Assembly: GCF_004122145.1 (NCBI RefSeq)
Contig: NZ_SBKQ01000009.1
Coordinates: forward strand, 62,001-126,000
Reading direction: 5' to 3'
DNA from: Flavobacterium piscinae
GTDB lineage: Bacteria; Bacteroidota; Bacteroidia; Flavobacteriales; Flavobacteriaceae
Length of the DNA stretch: 64,000 nt
Part shown: positions 54,742 through 63,934 of the stretch, in pieces
Numbering within the stretch: the stretch's first letter is position 1
Layout: every line of letters begins with the position of its first letter
Program-made: the position numbers and the translations under genes
Notes under the pieces: model-generated
Databases searched by the model: none
What the model was told of the DNA's origin: nothing
The model's input: only the letters and a program-made list of their open reading frames with translations

Positions 54742-55185
54742 TTAAGAATGTTTTTTTTGAAAATAAAAAGCAGGAATAAAAAGCACTAAAAACAATGGTT
54801 GAATGATAAATCTTCGCATATAGAAAAGTATGAAATTACTGTTTTCATCAAAAAATAATACAATACCGAAAAACATCCCAATCAACATAAAAAACAAAAG
54901 TAAATAAAGTACAGATGCAAATTTGGTAATCGACACATCTTTGAACAAAAAGTAGATTACCGCTAGAGACAGAGAAGTATTCAAAACATAACGAAACAAA
55001 AGACTAAAAAACAATCCGATTCCATTAAAATCAGGAAATGGCAAATTGAGGTAGTCGTTTTTAAAATACTTTAAAAAAGGGTCATAAAATAAAGTTTCTT
55101 CAAAAAAACGAATAAATGCTAAAGTAAGCACGCAAAATCCAATCAGAAGAAAATCAACTATTTTAGGCTTTTTTTTGTACTGCAT
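54742..55185 (-). CDS. Exosortase F-associated membrane protein
   Basis: 147 aa with about four TM segments (10-26, 57-80, 88-108, 120-140). RFFEETLFYDPFLKYFKND is characteristic of the protein that accompanies XrtF in Flavobacteriia. Its start overlaps the end of xrtF by 23 bp, so the two are translated together. Its role in the exosortase system is unknown. Confidence 0.88.
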   Translation of the reverse strand: MQYKKKPKIVDFLLIGFCVLTLAFIRFFEETLFYDPFLKYFKNDYLNLPFPDFNGIGLFFSLLFRYVLNTSLSLAVIYFLFKDVSITKFASVLYLLLFFMLIGMFFGIVLFFDENSNFILFYMRRFIIQPLFLVLFIPAFYFQKKHS

Positions 55186-55717
55186 ACATTGAAAATTTAT
55201 TTACCCAAATGACCCATAATAAAAAGACAACACCATAAATAAATAGAGGAAAAACAACTCCGTGTAATAAATGTTCATGTTCAGGATAATGATATAAAGC
55301 AATGGCAATTAATGCAATTCGAATGATATTCAAAACATAAATGAATACACTTCCAACCAAAATGAATAATACCGTTTTTTTCCAATTTCCTTTAAAAGCT
55401 ATCACAAAAGCAATAAAAAGAATAATTACACTAATTGCGTTGCACCCTTCCACCACTCTGGCTACATTTTTATTTTCAACAAAAAGCATGTTCGAATTTT
55501 GTTTAGGATGAGCCTCTAAATACGAGTTATAATTAAAAAGTTCAATCGTTTGTTGCGTTTGAATACTTACTATTTCGGTTATTGAATCTATTTCAAAGGA
55601 AGCAGCATCAAATGAATTTAAGTAATACTGATATAGCGAGGTCAAAACAATATAACTCAAAAAAAATTTCAGTAAAAATGAGAGAAAAGGTTTATATTGA
55701 CTAAGGTACTTTTTCAA
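55163..55717 (-). CDS. xrtF: Exosortase F
   Basis: 184 aa from a TTG at 55715-55717; no in-frame ATG lies before it, and the first internal one is M77. There are five or so TM segments. The exosortase catalytic triad is C92 in VEGCNAIS, R133 in NIIRIALIA and H152 in LLHGVVFP. Exosortases are membrane transpeptidase-like enzymes that cut and transfer proteins with a C-terminal sorting signal. No obvious substrate gene is adjacent. Confidence 0.92.
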   Translation of the reverse strand: MKKYLSQYKPFLSFLLKFFLSYIVLTSLYQYYLNSFDAASFEIDSITEIVSIQTQQTIELFNYNSYLEAHPKQNSNMLFVENKNVARVVEGCNAISVIILFIAFVIAFKGNWKKTVLFILVGSVFIYVLNIIRIALIAIALYHYPEHEHLLHGVVFPLFIYGVVFLLWVIWVNKFSMYAVQKKA

Positions 55718-55731
55718 AACAGTATTTTTAA

Positions 55732-55739
55732 CAAAAATA
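55732..55739 (-). promoter_or_regulatory. -7 box (TATTTTTG) of xrtF
   Basis: Exact TAnnTTTG match on the minus strand, 14 bp before the TTG start; it supports that start. Confidence 0.5.
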
Positions 55740-55765
55740 TGTATTTTTAGGCAGTGTTGATGTTT

Positions 55766-55773
55766 TACCTTTG
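55766..55773 (+). promoter_or_regulatory. -7 box (TACCTTTG) of the GAF-domain gene
   Basis: Exact match 15 bp before the ATG; the -33 element is not clear. Confidence 0.55.
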
Positions 55774-55788
55774 TAAAAAATTAATGCT

Positions 55789-56244
55789 ATGAATTTTGAT
55801 GCCCTAAAACCAAAAGTTGTAGAAATATTAATTCGATTTGATATTTCTCGAGATCAAAAGTTACAACAACTTTGCCAACTTCTACATGATAATGTAGATT
55901 ACTACAATTGGGTTGGATTTTATTTTGCCAATCACGAAGCCCAAACACTGCATTTAGGACCATATGTGGGGGCAGAAACTGACCATACTGTCATTCCGTT
56001 TGGAAAAGGAATTTGTGGACAAGTGGCAGTTTCTAACAAAAATTTTGTTGTGCCTGATGTTGCTGCTCAAGACAACTATATTGCTTGTAGCTTTACTGTC
56101 AAGTCTGAAATTGTGGTTCCGCTTTTTGTAAATGGTGTGAATATTGGCCAGATTGATATAGACAGTCATGTTTTGGATCCATTCACTAAAAAAGATGAAA
56201 AATTTCTGGAATTTGTAAACGAAGAAGTCGCAAAGTTGTTTTAG
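55789..56244 (+). CDS. GAF-domain free methionine-(R)-sulfoxide reductase-like protein
   Basis: 151 aa, a single GAF domain as in fRMsr (MsrC/YebR). The two key cysteines are C76 in GKGICGQ and C100 in YIACSF, spaced 24 as in the family, the second being the nucleophile position. The third (resolving) cysteine, ten residues before the first, is H66 here. It would reduce free methionine-R-sulfoxide with thioredoxin, possibly using only two cysteines. It is a single gene, divergent from xrtF. Confidence 0.82.
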   Translation: MNFDALKPKVVEILIRFDISRDQKLQQLCQLLHDNVDYYNWVGFYFANHEAQTLHLGPYVGAETDHTVIPFGKGICGQVAVSNKNFVVPDVAAQDNYIACSFTVKSEIVVPLFVNGVNIGQIDIDSHVLDPFTKKDEKFLEFVNEEVAKLF

Positions 56245-56249
56245 AAAAA

Positions 56250-56280
56250 CTTGTCCATTAAAAAAATAAAATTACCTTTG
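56250..56280 (+). promoter_or_regulatory. Promoter of rpsO
   Basis: CTTG at 56250-56253, 19-bp spacer, TACCTTTG at 56273-56280; the start codon is 56 bp downstream. Confidence 0.72.
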
Positions 56281-56336
56281 CAACCGAATTAGGAAACACC
56301 TACTTCATACATAATAATCATTTAAATAATATTGGA

Positions 56337-56606
56337 ATGTATTTAACTAAAGAAACAAAAGCTGAAATCTTCGCTAAACACGGAGGAAAAGCTGAAAACA
56401 CAGGTTCTGCAGAAGGACAAATTGCTTTGTTCACTTACAGAATTTCTCACTTAACGGAGCACTTGAAAAAAAATCGTCATGATTATAACACCGAGCGTTC
56501 GTTAGTGTTATTGGTAGGTAAAAGAAGAAGTCTTCTTGACTACTTGAAGAAAAAAGATATCAACAGATATCGTGAGATCATCAAAGAATTGAATATTAGA
56601 AAATAA
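56337..56606 (+). CDS. rpsO: 30S ribosomal protein S15
   Basis: 89 aa, normal length. It binds 16S rRNA helices 20-22 early in assembly. TGSAEGQIALFTYRISHLTEHLK and the LVGKRRSLLDYLKKKD signature are present (each shown in part: TGSAEGQIALFTYRISHL). The rpsO-pnp order is conserved widely. A hairpin terminator lies 9 bp after the stop. Confidence 0.98.
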   Translation: MYLTKETKAEIFAKHGGKAENTGSAEGQIALFTYRISHLTEHLKKNRHDYNTERSLVLLVGKRRSLLDYLKKKDINRYREIIKELNIRK

Positions 56607-56614
56607 TCAATAGG

Positions 56615-56640
56615 AAAGAGGTGCGAAAGTGCCTCTTTTT
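56615..56640 (+). terminator. GAAA-tetraloop terminator between rpsO and pnp
   Basis: AAAGAGG pairs with CCTCTTT, extended by three pairs (two of them G-T) under a GAAA loop, then T. It would limit read-through from rpsO into pnp. Confidence 0.75.
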
Positions 56641-56748
56641 GTTTTATATATTTTGAAGAAAAAAGTTTGGTTTTTCATTGGGTTACACAACAACTACACA
56701 CAACAACACAACGAAACCTAATATTAATACCAAATTAAGGATTTATTT

Positions 56749-58911
56749 ATGATTCCAAATGTAACGAGAGAGGTTATCGATTTAGGAGATGGGCGTACCA
56801 TTTCAATCGAAACCGGAAAATTAGCGAAACAAGCAGACGGTTCTGTGGTGGTTCGCTTAGGCGATTGTATGTTGTTAGCAACAGCCGTATCTGCCAGAAC
56901 TTCTAATCCAGGAGTTGATTTTTTACCATTAACCGTTGATTACCGCGAAAAATTTGCCGCTGCAGGAAGATTTCCGGGTGGTTTTTTCAAAAGAGAAGCC
57001 CGTCCGAGCGACAGTGAAGTTTTAACTATGCGATTGGTTGACCGTGTTTTACGTCCACTTTTCCCGGATGATTATCATGCAGAAACGCAAGTAATGATTC
57101 AATTAATGAGTCATGACGAAAATGTAATGCCTGATGCTCTTGCCGGTTTGGCTGCTTCTGCTGCTTTAGCCGTTTCCGATATTCCTTTTTATAATTTAAT
57201 TTCTGAAGTACGAGTAGCTCGAGTGGATGGAAAATTTGTCATCAACCCTAGCAGAACTCAACTGGATCAATCAGACATCGATATGATGATTGGTGCTTCT
57301 ATGGATTCTGTAGCCATGGTGGAAGGTGAAATGAAAGAAATTTCAGAAAAAGAAATGGTGGAAGCCATCAAATTTGCTCACGAAGCCATCAAAGTTCAAA
57401 TTCAAGCACAAGAACGTTTACGTAAAGCGGTGGGTTCACCTGAATACAGAACTTATGAAGGTGAAGTAGAAGACGAAACCGTTTATGCAAAAATCAAAGC
57501 AGCTTCCTATGACAAATATTATGCAATTGCCATGGAGGCTTCAGCAAAAAGCGAGAGAGGTGAAAAATTTGCTGTTGTAAAAGAAGAAGTAAAAGCGTTG
57601 TTTACTGAAAATGAATATGCTGAAAATGCAGATTTAGCTGAGTTAGTGAGCAAATACAACTATAAAACACAAAAAGAAGCCGTTCGAAATGTAATTCTTG
57701 AAAAAGGAATTCGTTTAGACGGAAGAAAAACAACTGAAATCAGACCAATTTGGTGTGAAATCGATTATTTGCCTTCTGTTCACGGTTCTTCTTTATTTAC
57801 ACGTGGTGAAACACAAGCGTTAGCAACTGTTACGCTAGGGACTTCAAGAGAAGCGAATCAAATTGACTCGCCATCAGAACAAGGTGAAGAAAAATTCTAC
57901 TTGCACTATAACTTCCCACCTTTTTCAACCGGTGAAGCAAAACCGTTAAGAGGAACATCAAGAAGAGAAGTGGGTCATGGTAACTTGGCTCAAAGAGCCT
58001 TAAAAAATATGATTCCTGCTGATTGTCCTTATACCATCAGAGTTGTTTCAGAAGTATTAGAATCAAATGGTTCTTCTTCTATGGCAACTGTTTGTGCCGG
58101 AACTATGGCGTTGATGGATGCCGGAGTTCAAATGGTAAAACCTGTTTCAGGTATTGCAATGGGATTGATTACAGACGGTCAAAAATTTGCAGTTCTTTCT
58201 GATATTTTAGGTGATGAAGATCATTTAGGTGACATGGACTTTAAAGTAACCGGAACAGCAGACGGAATCACCGCTTGTCAAATGGATATCAAAATTGACG
58301 GTTTGCGTTATGACATCATGGAGCAAGCGTTAGAACAAGCAAGAGAAGGACGTTTACACATTTTAGGTAAATTAACCGAAACCATTGCTACTCCAAGACC
58401 AGACGTTAAAAAACATGCTCCAAAAATTATCATGCGTACCATTCCTGGTGCTTATATTGGTGCTTTAATTGGTCCTGGAGGAAAAGTAATTCAAGAACTA
58501 CAAAAAGCGACCGGAACAACTATTGTTATTAATGAAGTAGATGAGCAAGGTGTAGTTGAAATTCTTGGAACGGATCCAGATGGAATTGCAGCAGTTTTAG
58601 CTAAAATTGATTCGATAATTTTCAAACCGGAAATGGGTGAAGCTTACGAAGTAAAAGTAATCAAAATGTTAGATTTTGGTGCTGTAGTAGAATATACTGC
58701 TGCTCCCGGAAACGAAGTTTTGTTACACGTTTCTGAATTAGCTTGGGAAAGAACTGAAAACGTTTCGGATGTGGTAAAAATGGGTGATGTTTTCCAAGTG
58801 AAATACTTAGGAATAGATCCAAAAACCAGAAAAGAGAAAGTTTCCAGAAAAGCTCTTTTACCGAGACCTCCAAGATCAGAGGAAAATAAAATTACTCCTA
58901 AAAAGGATTAA
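56749..58911 (+). CDS. pnp: Polyribonucleotide nucleotidyltransferase (PNPase)
   Basis: 720 aa with two RNase PH domains (about 10-145 and 320-460; [20 protein letters not shown] and [18 protein letters not shown]), then KH ([16 protein letters not shown]) and S1 ([25 protein letters not shown]). It degrades RNA 3' to 5' with phosphate. The 142-bp gap from rpsO contains a terminator and a low-complexity ACA/CAA-rich leader (56683-56715) in which I see no consensus promoter box. Confidence 0.97.
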   Translation: MIPNVTREVIDLGDGRTISIETGKLAKQADGSVVVRLGDCMLLATAVSARTSNPGVDFLPLTVDYREKFAAAGRFPGGFFKREARPSDSEVLTMRLVDRVLRPLFPDDYHAETQVMIQLMSHDENVMPDALAGLAASAALAVSDIPFYNLISEVRVARVDGKFVINPSRTQLDQSDIDMMIGASMDSVAMVEGEMKEISEKEMVEAIKFAHEAIKVQIQAQERLRKAVGSPEYRTYEGEVEDETVYAKIKAASYDKYYAIAMEASAKSERGEKFAVVKEEVKALFTENEYAENADLAELVSKYNYKTQKEAVRNVILEKGIRLDGRKTTEIRPIWCEIDYLPSVHGSSLFTRGETQALATVTLGTSREANQIDSPSEQGEEKFYLHYNFPPFSTGEAKPLRGTSRREVGHGNLAQRALKNMIPADCPYTIRVVSEVLESNGSSSMATVCAGTMALMDAGVQMVKPVSGIAMGLITDGQKFAVLSDILGDEDHLGDMDFKVTGTADGITACQMDIKIDGLRYDIMEQALEQAREGRLHILGKLTETIATPRPDVKKHAPKIIMRTIPGAYIGALIGPGGKVIQELQKATGTTIVINEVDEQGVVEILGTDPDGIAAVLAKIDSIIFKPEMGEAYEVKVIKMLDFGAVVEYTAAPGNEVLLHVSELAWERTENVSDVVKMGDVFQVKYLGIDPKTRKEKVSRKALLPRPPRSEENKITPKKD

Positions 58912-58931
58912 TTTTAAACCCATTATACTCC

Positions 58932-58962
58932 AACCCGATTCGCAAATGAATCGGGTTTTTTT
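58932..58962 (+). terminator. Terminator after pnp
   Basis: Perfect 10-bp stem (AACCCGATTC/GAATCGGGTT), 6-nt loop, then T run. Confidence 0.93.
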
Positions 58963-58991
58963 ATGTGTTTTTTTGTAATTCATCTACTACA

Positions 58992-59024
58992 TTTGTGAAT
59001 ATATTAACAATTATTATATATTTG
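58992..59024 (+). promoter_or_regulatory. Promoter of the outer-membrane beta-barrel gene
   Basis: TTTG at 58992-58995, 21-bp spacer, TATATTTG at 59017-59024; ATG 24 bp downstream. Confidence 0.6.
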
Positions 59025-59048
59025 CAATAACAAGCCTCTAAAACATCT

Positions 59049-61466
59049 ATGACTTCTTCAATAAAAAGTATAATATACCTTTTTCATTTACTATTTTTAA
59101 CAACTGTTTTCAGTCAGGAATTTTCTATAACCGGAAAAATCATTGACGAAAACAAGCAAGGAATAGAAGGGTCAGAAATTGTTTTATTGAGTGAAGGAAA
59201 TATTGTTAATTCAGCCATAACTAATTTCGAGGGAAACTTTACTTTAAAAAACAAACCCGGCGTATATTCACTTCGTTTTTATTTTGTTGGAACTGTTATT
59301 TACCAAACCGATTTTAATCTTGACAAAAATATTGATTTGGGCACACTTAAATCATTTGACAACTCTACCCAACTCCGTGAAGTGGAAGTTACATCCAAAA
59401 AAAGAGTTATTGAAAATCAAGTTGACAGAACTGTCTTTAATGTAGAAAACAGTATTCGTTCCACGGGAACAGATGGTTTTGAGCTATTAAAAGCAACACC
59501 GGGAGTATTTATATCCGGAAATCAAATTGGAATTGTTGGTAAAAGCACTGTAAGTGTTTTGATAGATGATAAAATCGTGAATTTATCAGGAAATGAATTA
59601 ATCAACTATTTACGTGGAATTAGTTCTGAAAATATTAAAAATATTGAAGTGATAACAACGCCTCCTGCAAAATATGATGCACAAGGAAACAGTGGTCTAA
59701 TCAATATCAAGTTAAAAAAAGCTCCCGAAGATTCTTGGGCCGTCAATCTTCGTAACTATTATATGCAAACGTCGTATCCTTCCTATTTAGGCGGAGTTAG
59801 TTTTACTTTTAACAAAAAAAAATTAAGTCTATTTACCGATTATATTCGACAAACCGGTCATGATAAATACTGGGAAAATATTTCCAATGGATTTGAAACA
59901 GAAAATTGGGAAGGTAGAACAAATCGTAAAGACACTCGTGACATCAATCGTTTAGCATTTTCTTTAGATTATAAAATCACCGAAAAAGCAAGCATTGGAA
60001 CTAAGTATATAGGATTACTTGATAATCCTGATACAAAAGACAGAAATAATACAACGGTTCGAGACAATGCCAGCAATGCTGTAACTTCTATATTTTTGAC
60101 AAACGGTTCAAACAAAAACGATAGTTCAAACCATACTTTAAATGTGTATTACATTCAACAACTCGATACACTAGGGAAAAAATTAACCGTTGATTTCGAT
60201 TATTTCAAGTATATTGATGATCAAAACAGAACTTTTAATACCAGTGAATTTACACCAGAGAATGTTCAAATTGGCCAAAGTTTTATTGCTAATAATACTA
60301 GCCTGCAGGATATTTTAAACTACAGTGGAAAAATTGATGTTGAATTGCCTACCAAATGGGCAACTTACGGATTTGGAGGAAAATTAAGCTTTATAGAAAA
60401 CAAGAGTAATATTGCTTTTTATAATCTTTCTAACGGAACCCCAATCTTAGATATCAATCAAACCAATGATTTTGATTATGCTGAAAACACACAATCCGTT
60501 TATGGTAATTTTAAAAAATCACTCGGAAAAAAATGGCAAACACAAATTGGCTTTCGTTATGAAAATACTATTGTAGAGGGAACAACTACCTCGTTGGATG
60601 TTACACAAAATCAAACCAATGATTTTAGCTATAACCAAATTTTTCCAACAGTTTATTTATCCTACACACATAACGAAAATCATAATTTTTCTGTCAATTA
60701 CAGTAAACGAATTGGCAGACCAATTTTTTGGCACTTAAATCCATTTAAAGTGTATATTAATTCATTTACCTATGCAGAAGGAAATCCATTTTTACAACCA
60801 TCGTTTACAGATAATTATGAAATAAATTACAACTATAAAGAAAATTTGAGTTTCAAAATTTATTACTCCAATACCATTGACGGTACTGCTCAACTACCAA
60901 TAATTCAAACAAATGAGGGCGAGACAATTTTACGCTATTTTAGGGACAACTATGCAGACAGAAGCCAATTTGGAGGTACTATTAGTTACTATTTTGATAA
61001 ATTTTCCTGGTGGGAAAGTTCAAATACATTAAATGGTTTCAATAATGTTACCACATTTATTAAAGATGTACCCACAGAAGCACGAAATGGTTTTCAATAT
61101 CATTTTTTCACTTACAACACCTTTACTTTAAATAAAAGCAAATCGCTTAAAGCAGAAGTAAATTTTGAGTTTCACAGTGCCAGAAGAGAATTCTATTATT
61201 CCGGAACTCAATATAACAAACTCGATGTTGGTCTTCGCTATTCCATAAAAGAAAAAGGGTTAAACTTCATTTTGTTAGCATCAGATATTTTTAGAAGCTA
61301 TCAGGCAGATTTTACAAGTTTTGTTAATAATGTAAGTCAACTCAATAATAGTTATTTTGACGAAAGAAAAATTTTAGTCGGCGTAACATATAAATTTGGA
61401 AATAAAAAACTAACGGCCAGTCAACGCGAATCAGGAAATGAAGAAGTGCAAGAACGTTTAAAATAA
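59049..61466 (+). CDS. Outer-membrane beta-barrel protein, TonB-receptor-like (OMP_b-brl_3 type)
   Basis: 805 aa with a signal peptide ending near VFS (about 22). A CarboxypepD_reg-like domain (FSITGKIIDENKQGIEGSEI) is followed by a plug (about 120-215; LLKATPGVFISGNQIGIVGK) and a large barrel. VITTPPAKYDAQGNSGLINI is the strong signature of the PF14905-type family. There is no SusD partner and no clear TonB box. The transported substrate is unknown. It is a monocistronic gene between pnp and rpoD. Confidence 0.87.
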   Translation: MTSSIKSIIYLFHLLFLTTVFSQEFSITGKIIDENKQGIEGSEIVLLSEGNIVNSAITNFEGNFTLKNKPGVYSLRFYFVGTVIYQTDFNLDKNIDLGTLKSFDNSTQLREVEVTSKKRVIENQVDRTVFNVENSIRSTGTDGFELLKATPGVFISGNQIGIVGKSTVSVLIDDKIVNLSGNELINYLRGISSENIKNIEVITTPPAKYDAQGNSGLINIKLKKAPEDSWAVNLRNYYMQTSYPSYLGGVSFTFNKKKLSLFTDYIRQTGHDKYWENISNGFETENWEGRTNRKDTRDINRLAFSLDYKITEKASIGTKYIGLLDNPDTKDRNNTTVRDNASNAVTSIFLTNGSNKNDSSNHTLNVYYIQQLDTLGKKLTVDFDYFKYIDDQNRTFNTSEFTPENVQIGQSFIANNTSLQDILNYSGKIDVELPTKWATYGFGGKLSFIENKSNIAFYNLSNGTPILDINQTNDFDYAENTQSVYGNFKKSLGKKWQTQIGFRYENTIVEGTTTSLDVTQNQTNDFSYNQIFPTVYLSYTHNENHNFSVNYSKRIGRPIFWHLNPFKVYINSFTYAEGNPFLQPSFTDNYEINYNYKENLSFKIYYSNTIDGTAQLPIIQTNEGETILRYFRDNYADRSQFGGTISYYFDKFSWWESSNTLNGFNNVTTFIKDVPTEARNGFQYHFFTYNTFTLNKSKSLKAEVNFEFHSARREFYYSGTQYNKLDVGLRYSIKEKGLNFILLASDIFRSYQADFTSFVNNVSQLNNSYFDERKILVGVTYKFGNKKLTASQRESGNEEVQERLK

Positions 61467-61541
61467 TTTTTTTTAAAATTTTGTAACTTTTAATTATCTC
61501 TTTTCGTATAACTCTTGAAACTATTATTCAAGTAGAAATAA

Positions 61542-62405
61542 ATGAGACAGCTTAAAATCACCAAGCAGGTTACCAATCGTGAAACTGCTTCCCTAGACAA
61601 ATACCTACAAGAGATTGGAAAGGTTGATTTAATTACAGCCGATGAAGAGGTAGAATTAGCTCAACGCATCAAAGCCGGCGACCAACGTGCATTGGAAAAG
61701 TTAACCAAAGCCAATTTACGTTTCGTGGTATCTGTTGCTAAACAATATCAAAACCAAGGACTTACACTTCCGGATTTAATTAATGAAGGAAACTTAGGAT
61801 TAATCAAAGCAGCACAGCGTTTTGATGAAACCAGAGGTTTTAAATTCATTTCCTATGCCGTTTGGTGGATTCGTCAATCGATTCTTCAAGCGTTAGCAGA
61901 ACAATCTCGTATCGTTCGTTTACCATTAAATAAAATTGGTTCAATTAACAAAATCAACAAAATGTATGCGTTGTTAGAGCAATCTAATGAGCGTGCTCCT
62001 TCTGCGGAAGAAATTGCTAAAGAGTTAGACATGACGGTGAATGACGTTAAGGAAAGTATGAAAAACTCCGGTCGTCATTTGTCAATGGATGCTCCTTTAG
62101 TAGAAGGTGAAGATTCAAACCTATATGATGTATTACGTTCAGGTGAGTCACCAAATCCGGATAGAGAATTAATTCACGAATCATTGCGTACAGAAATCGA
62201 ACGTTCGTTAGAAACCTTAACTCCAAGAGAGGCAGACGTAGTGCGATTGTACTTTGGTTTAGGCGATCAACATCCAATGACCTTAGAAGAAATCGGAGAA
62301 ACCTTTGATTTAACTCGTGAACGTGTTCGTCAAATTAAAGAAAAAGCTATCCGCAGATTAAAACATACCTCCAGAAGTAAAATATTAAAAACTTATTTAG
62401 GATAA
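61542..62405 (+). CDS. rpoD: Primary sigma factor RpoD/SigA, Bacteroidota type
   Basis: 287 aa. It lacks region 1.1 and the long non-conserved insert of proteobacterial sigma-70. Region 1.2 ([20 protein letters not shown]), region 2 ([12 protein letters not shown] [37 protein letters not shown]), region 3 and region 4 ([36 protein letters not shown]) are complete. It directs transcription from the TTTG/TAnnTTTG promoters seen throughout. Terminators follow at 62500 and 62536. Confidence 0.97.
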   Translation: MRQLKITKQVTNRETASLDKYLQEIGKVDLITADEEVELAQRIKAGDQRALEKLTKANLRFVVSVAKQYQNQGLTLPDLINEGNLGLIKAAQRFDETRGFKFISYAVWWIRQSILQALAEQSRIVRLPLNKIGSINKINKMYALLEQSNERAPSAEEIAKELDMTVNDVKESMKNSGRHLSMDAPLVEGEDSNLYDVLRSGESPNPDRELIHESLRTEIERSLETLTPREADVVRLYFGLGDQHPMTLEEIGETFDLTRERVRQIKEKAIRRLKHTSRSKILKTYLG

Positions 62406-62499
62406 TTTTTTTTATAGCAATTGCCTTTGATTTATAAAAGTAATTCGTATTTTGCGTGTTTAAAATTGATACGCAAACACTAAAAATAGTAAAATTACA

Positions 62500-62523
62500 A
62501 ACAGTTAAAACTGTTCGTTTTTT
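62500..62523 (+). terminator. Terminator of rpoD
   Basis: AACAGTT/AACTGTT stem with a 2-nt loop, then CG and six T. Confidence 0.75.
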
Positions 62524-62535
62524 GATTGATGATTG

Positions 62536-62570
62536 AAACTCCGGCTGATTACCGGAGTTTTGCTTTTTTG
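62536..62570 (+). terminator. Second terminator-like hairpin after rpoD
   Basis: AAACTCCGG pairs with CCGGAGTTT across a 7-nt loop; TTGC and six T follow. Its right arm is also the start of the 57-bp repeat. Confidence 0.65.
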
Positions 62571-62684
62571 GGGAGCAAAACACCAGTCTGTTCGCTTTGC
62601 TCGAGTTTCCGGAGTTTTGCTTTTTAGGAGAGCAAAACACCGGTCTGTTCGCTTTGCTCGGGTTTCCGGAGTTTTGCTTTTTTA
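62552..62684. repeat. 57-bp tandem repeat, 2.3 copies
   Basis: Copies at 62552-62608 and 62609-62665 agree at 53 of 57 positions; a partial third runs to about 62684. Each begins CCGGAGTTTTGCTTTTT and contains GTTTTGCT/AGCAAAAC arms able to fold into a hairpin. No spacers. Confidence 0.93.
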
Positions 62685-62695
62685 CTTAACTAACG

Positions 62696-62740
62696 AAACT
62701 TTTAAACTTTTAAACTTTTAAACTTTTAAACTTTTAAACT
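62696..62740. repeat. 8-bp tandem repeat AAACTTTT, 5.6 perfect copies
   Basis: Forty-five bases of uninterrupted AAACTTTT, ending 6 bp before the rpe -7 box and therefore covering its -33 region. Confidence 0.96.
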
Positions 62741-62746
62741 ATAATC

Positions 62747-62754
62747 TATCTTTG
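62747..62754 (+). promoter_or_regulatory. -7 box (TATCTTTG) of rpe
   Basis: Exact TAnnTTTG match 16 bp before the rpe ATG; the -33 position falls in the AAACTTTT repeat and has no TTTG. Confidence 0.65.
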
Positions 62755-62770
62755 CACAAACAACAACACG

Positions 62771-63433
62771 ATGAAAAAAACCTTAATTGCTCCTTCTGTC
62801 TTAGCTGCGGATTTTGCTAACCTACAACGCGATATTGAAATGATAAATGCCAGTGAAGCCGATTGGTTTCATATTGATGTTATGGACGGACATTTTGTTC
62901 CCAATATTTCGTATGGAATGCCTGTTATCCAAGCCATAAAAAAACATGCTACAAAACCTTTAGATGTGCATTTAATGATTGAAAAGCCGGAGCGATATAT
63001 AGAAACTTTTGCGGAAGTTGGAGCAGATATAATAACGGTTCATTACGAGTCAACCGTTCACTTGCATAGAACTTTGAGACAAATTAAAGCAACCGGATGT
63101 AAAGCTGGAGTTGTACTTAATTTAACCACGCCTGTTTCTGTATTAGAAGATATTTTACCCGAATGCTATATGGTTTTAATCATGTCAATCAATCCCGGAT
63201 TCGGCGGTCAAAAATTTGAAGATATTACCTATCAAAAAGTAAAAAAACTGAGAAAGATGATAGACGAGCAAGGTTTAGATACGTTAATCGAGATTGATGG
63301 CGGAGTTACTTCAAAAAACGCGAAACAATTAGTTGATGCCGGAGCAAATGTTTTGGTTGCCGGAAGTTATGTTTTTGGTGCCGAAAATCCGACACAAACG
63401 ATAGCGGATTTAAAAAAGTTGTTAGAAAATTAA
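62771..63433 (+). CDS. rpe: Ribulose-phosphate 3-epimerase
   Basis: 220 aa, usual length. It interconverts ribulose-5-phosphate and xylulose-5-phosphate in the pentose phosphate pathway. IAPSVLAADFANLQRDIEMI, FHIDVMDGHFVPNISYG (metal-binding His/Asp), DVHLMIEKPERYI, MSINPGFGGQKF and EIDGGVTSKNAKQLVDAGAN are all intact. It is monocistronic and converges on the CBS-pair gene 3 bp downstream. Confidence 0.97.
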   Translation: MKKTLIAPSVLAADFANLQRDIEMINASEADWFHIDVMDGHFVPNISYGMPVIQAIKKHATKPLDVHLMIEKPERYIETFAEVGADIITVHYESTVHLHRTLRQIKATGCKAGVVLNLTTPVSVLEDILPECYMVLIMSINPGFGGQKFEDITYQKVKKLRKMIDEQGLDTLIEIDGGVTSKNAKQLVDAGANVLVAGSYVFGAENPTQTIADLKKLLEN

Positions 63434-63435
63434 AT

Positions 63436-63855
63436 TCAATACTGTTCCAATAAATATTTGATAATATCAGTAGTAGTAACAATACCTACCAATAAGTCTC
63501 CTTCTACAACGGGAAGTGCGTGAAACTCTTTGGAAGATAAAATTTCGGCTACTTCTTTGATAGTGGTTTCCGGTGAAACGGTGACGAGTTTTTTGGCCAT
63601 GACTTGTTCAACGGTAAACATATTGTAAACAGTTACATCTACAACTTCATCTTCTTCATCAACGGCGTCTACAAAAGAAATGCGTAACAAATCAGTATAA
63701 CTCAACATTCCTATTATTTTATTACTGTTTACCACCGGAATATGACGGATATGGTGCTTTTTAAAAAGTAGTTCAGCTTTTGTTAAATCGTCTGTTAAAT
63801 TGAGTTTGATAACGTTTTTTGTCATTATGGTCGAAACCGGAACCTGCTTTTTCAT
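63436..63855 (-). CDS. CBS-pair protein
   Basis: 139 aa consisting of two CBS domains only (about 1-60, VSTIMTKNVIKLNLTDDL; and 75-139, VEQVMAKKLVTVSPETTI). Such stand-alone Bateman modules bind adenine nucleotides and regulate partner enzymes or transporters; the partner is unknown. There is no membrane segment or extra domain. Confidence 0.9.
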   Translation of the reverse strand: MKKQVPVSTIMTKNVIKLNLTDDLTKAELLFKKHHIRHIPVVNSNKIIGMLSYTDLLRISFVDAVDEEDEVVDVTVYNMFTVEQVMAKKLVTVSPETTIKEVAEILSSKEFHALPVVEGDLLVGIVTTTDIIKYLLEQY

Positions 63856-63934
63856 CTTAATATGCTTTAATTCTTAACAAATTTCAGCATATATCAAAAG
63901 TTATCAAATGACGAATATCATAGTTAGATTGATT

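Larger units (their letters stand above)
62406..62770. other. 365-bp intergenic region after rpoD: terminators, two tandem repeats, rpe promoter
   Basis: No credible gene. In order: TTTGCGT/ACGCAAA inverted repeat (62451-62477), a terminator (62500-62523), a second hairpin (62536-62560), 57-bp tandem repeats (62552-62684), 8-bp tandem repeats (62696-62740) and a -7 box (62747-62754). Confidence 0.8.

Noticed and set aside
62347..62721. Open frames on both strands across the 57-bp repeats that could look like small repetitive proteins
   Set aside because: The repeat length is a multiple of three, which keeps frames open automatically. The frames overlap terminators and rpoD, lack family sequence, and their composition is that of hairpin DNA.
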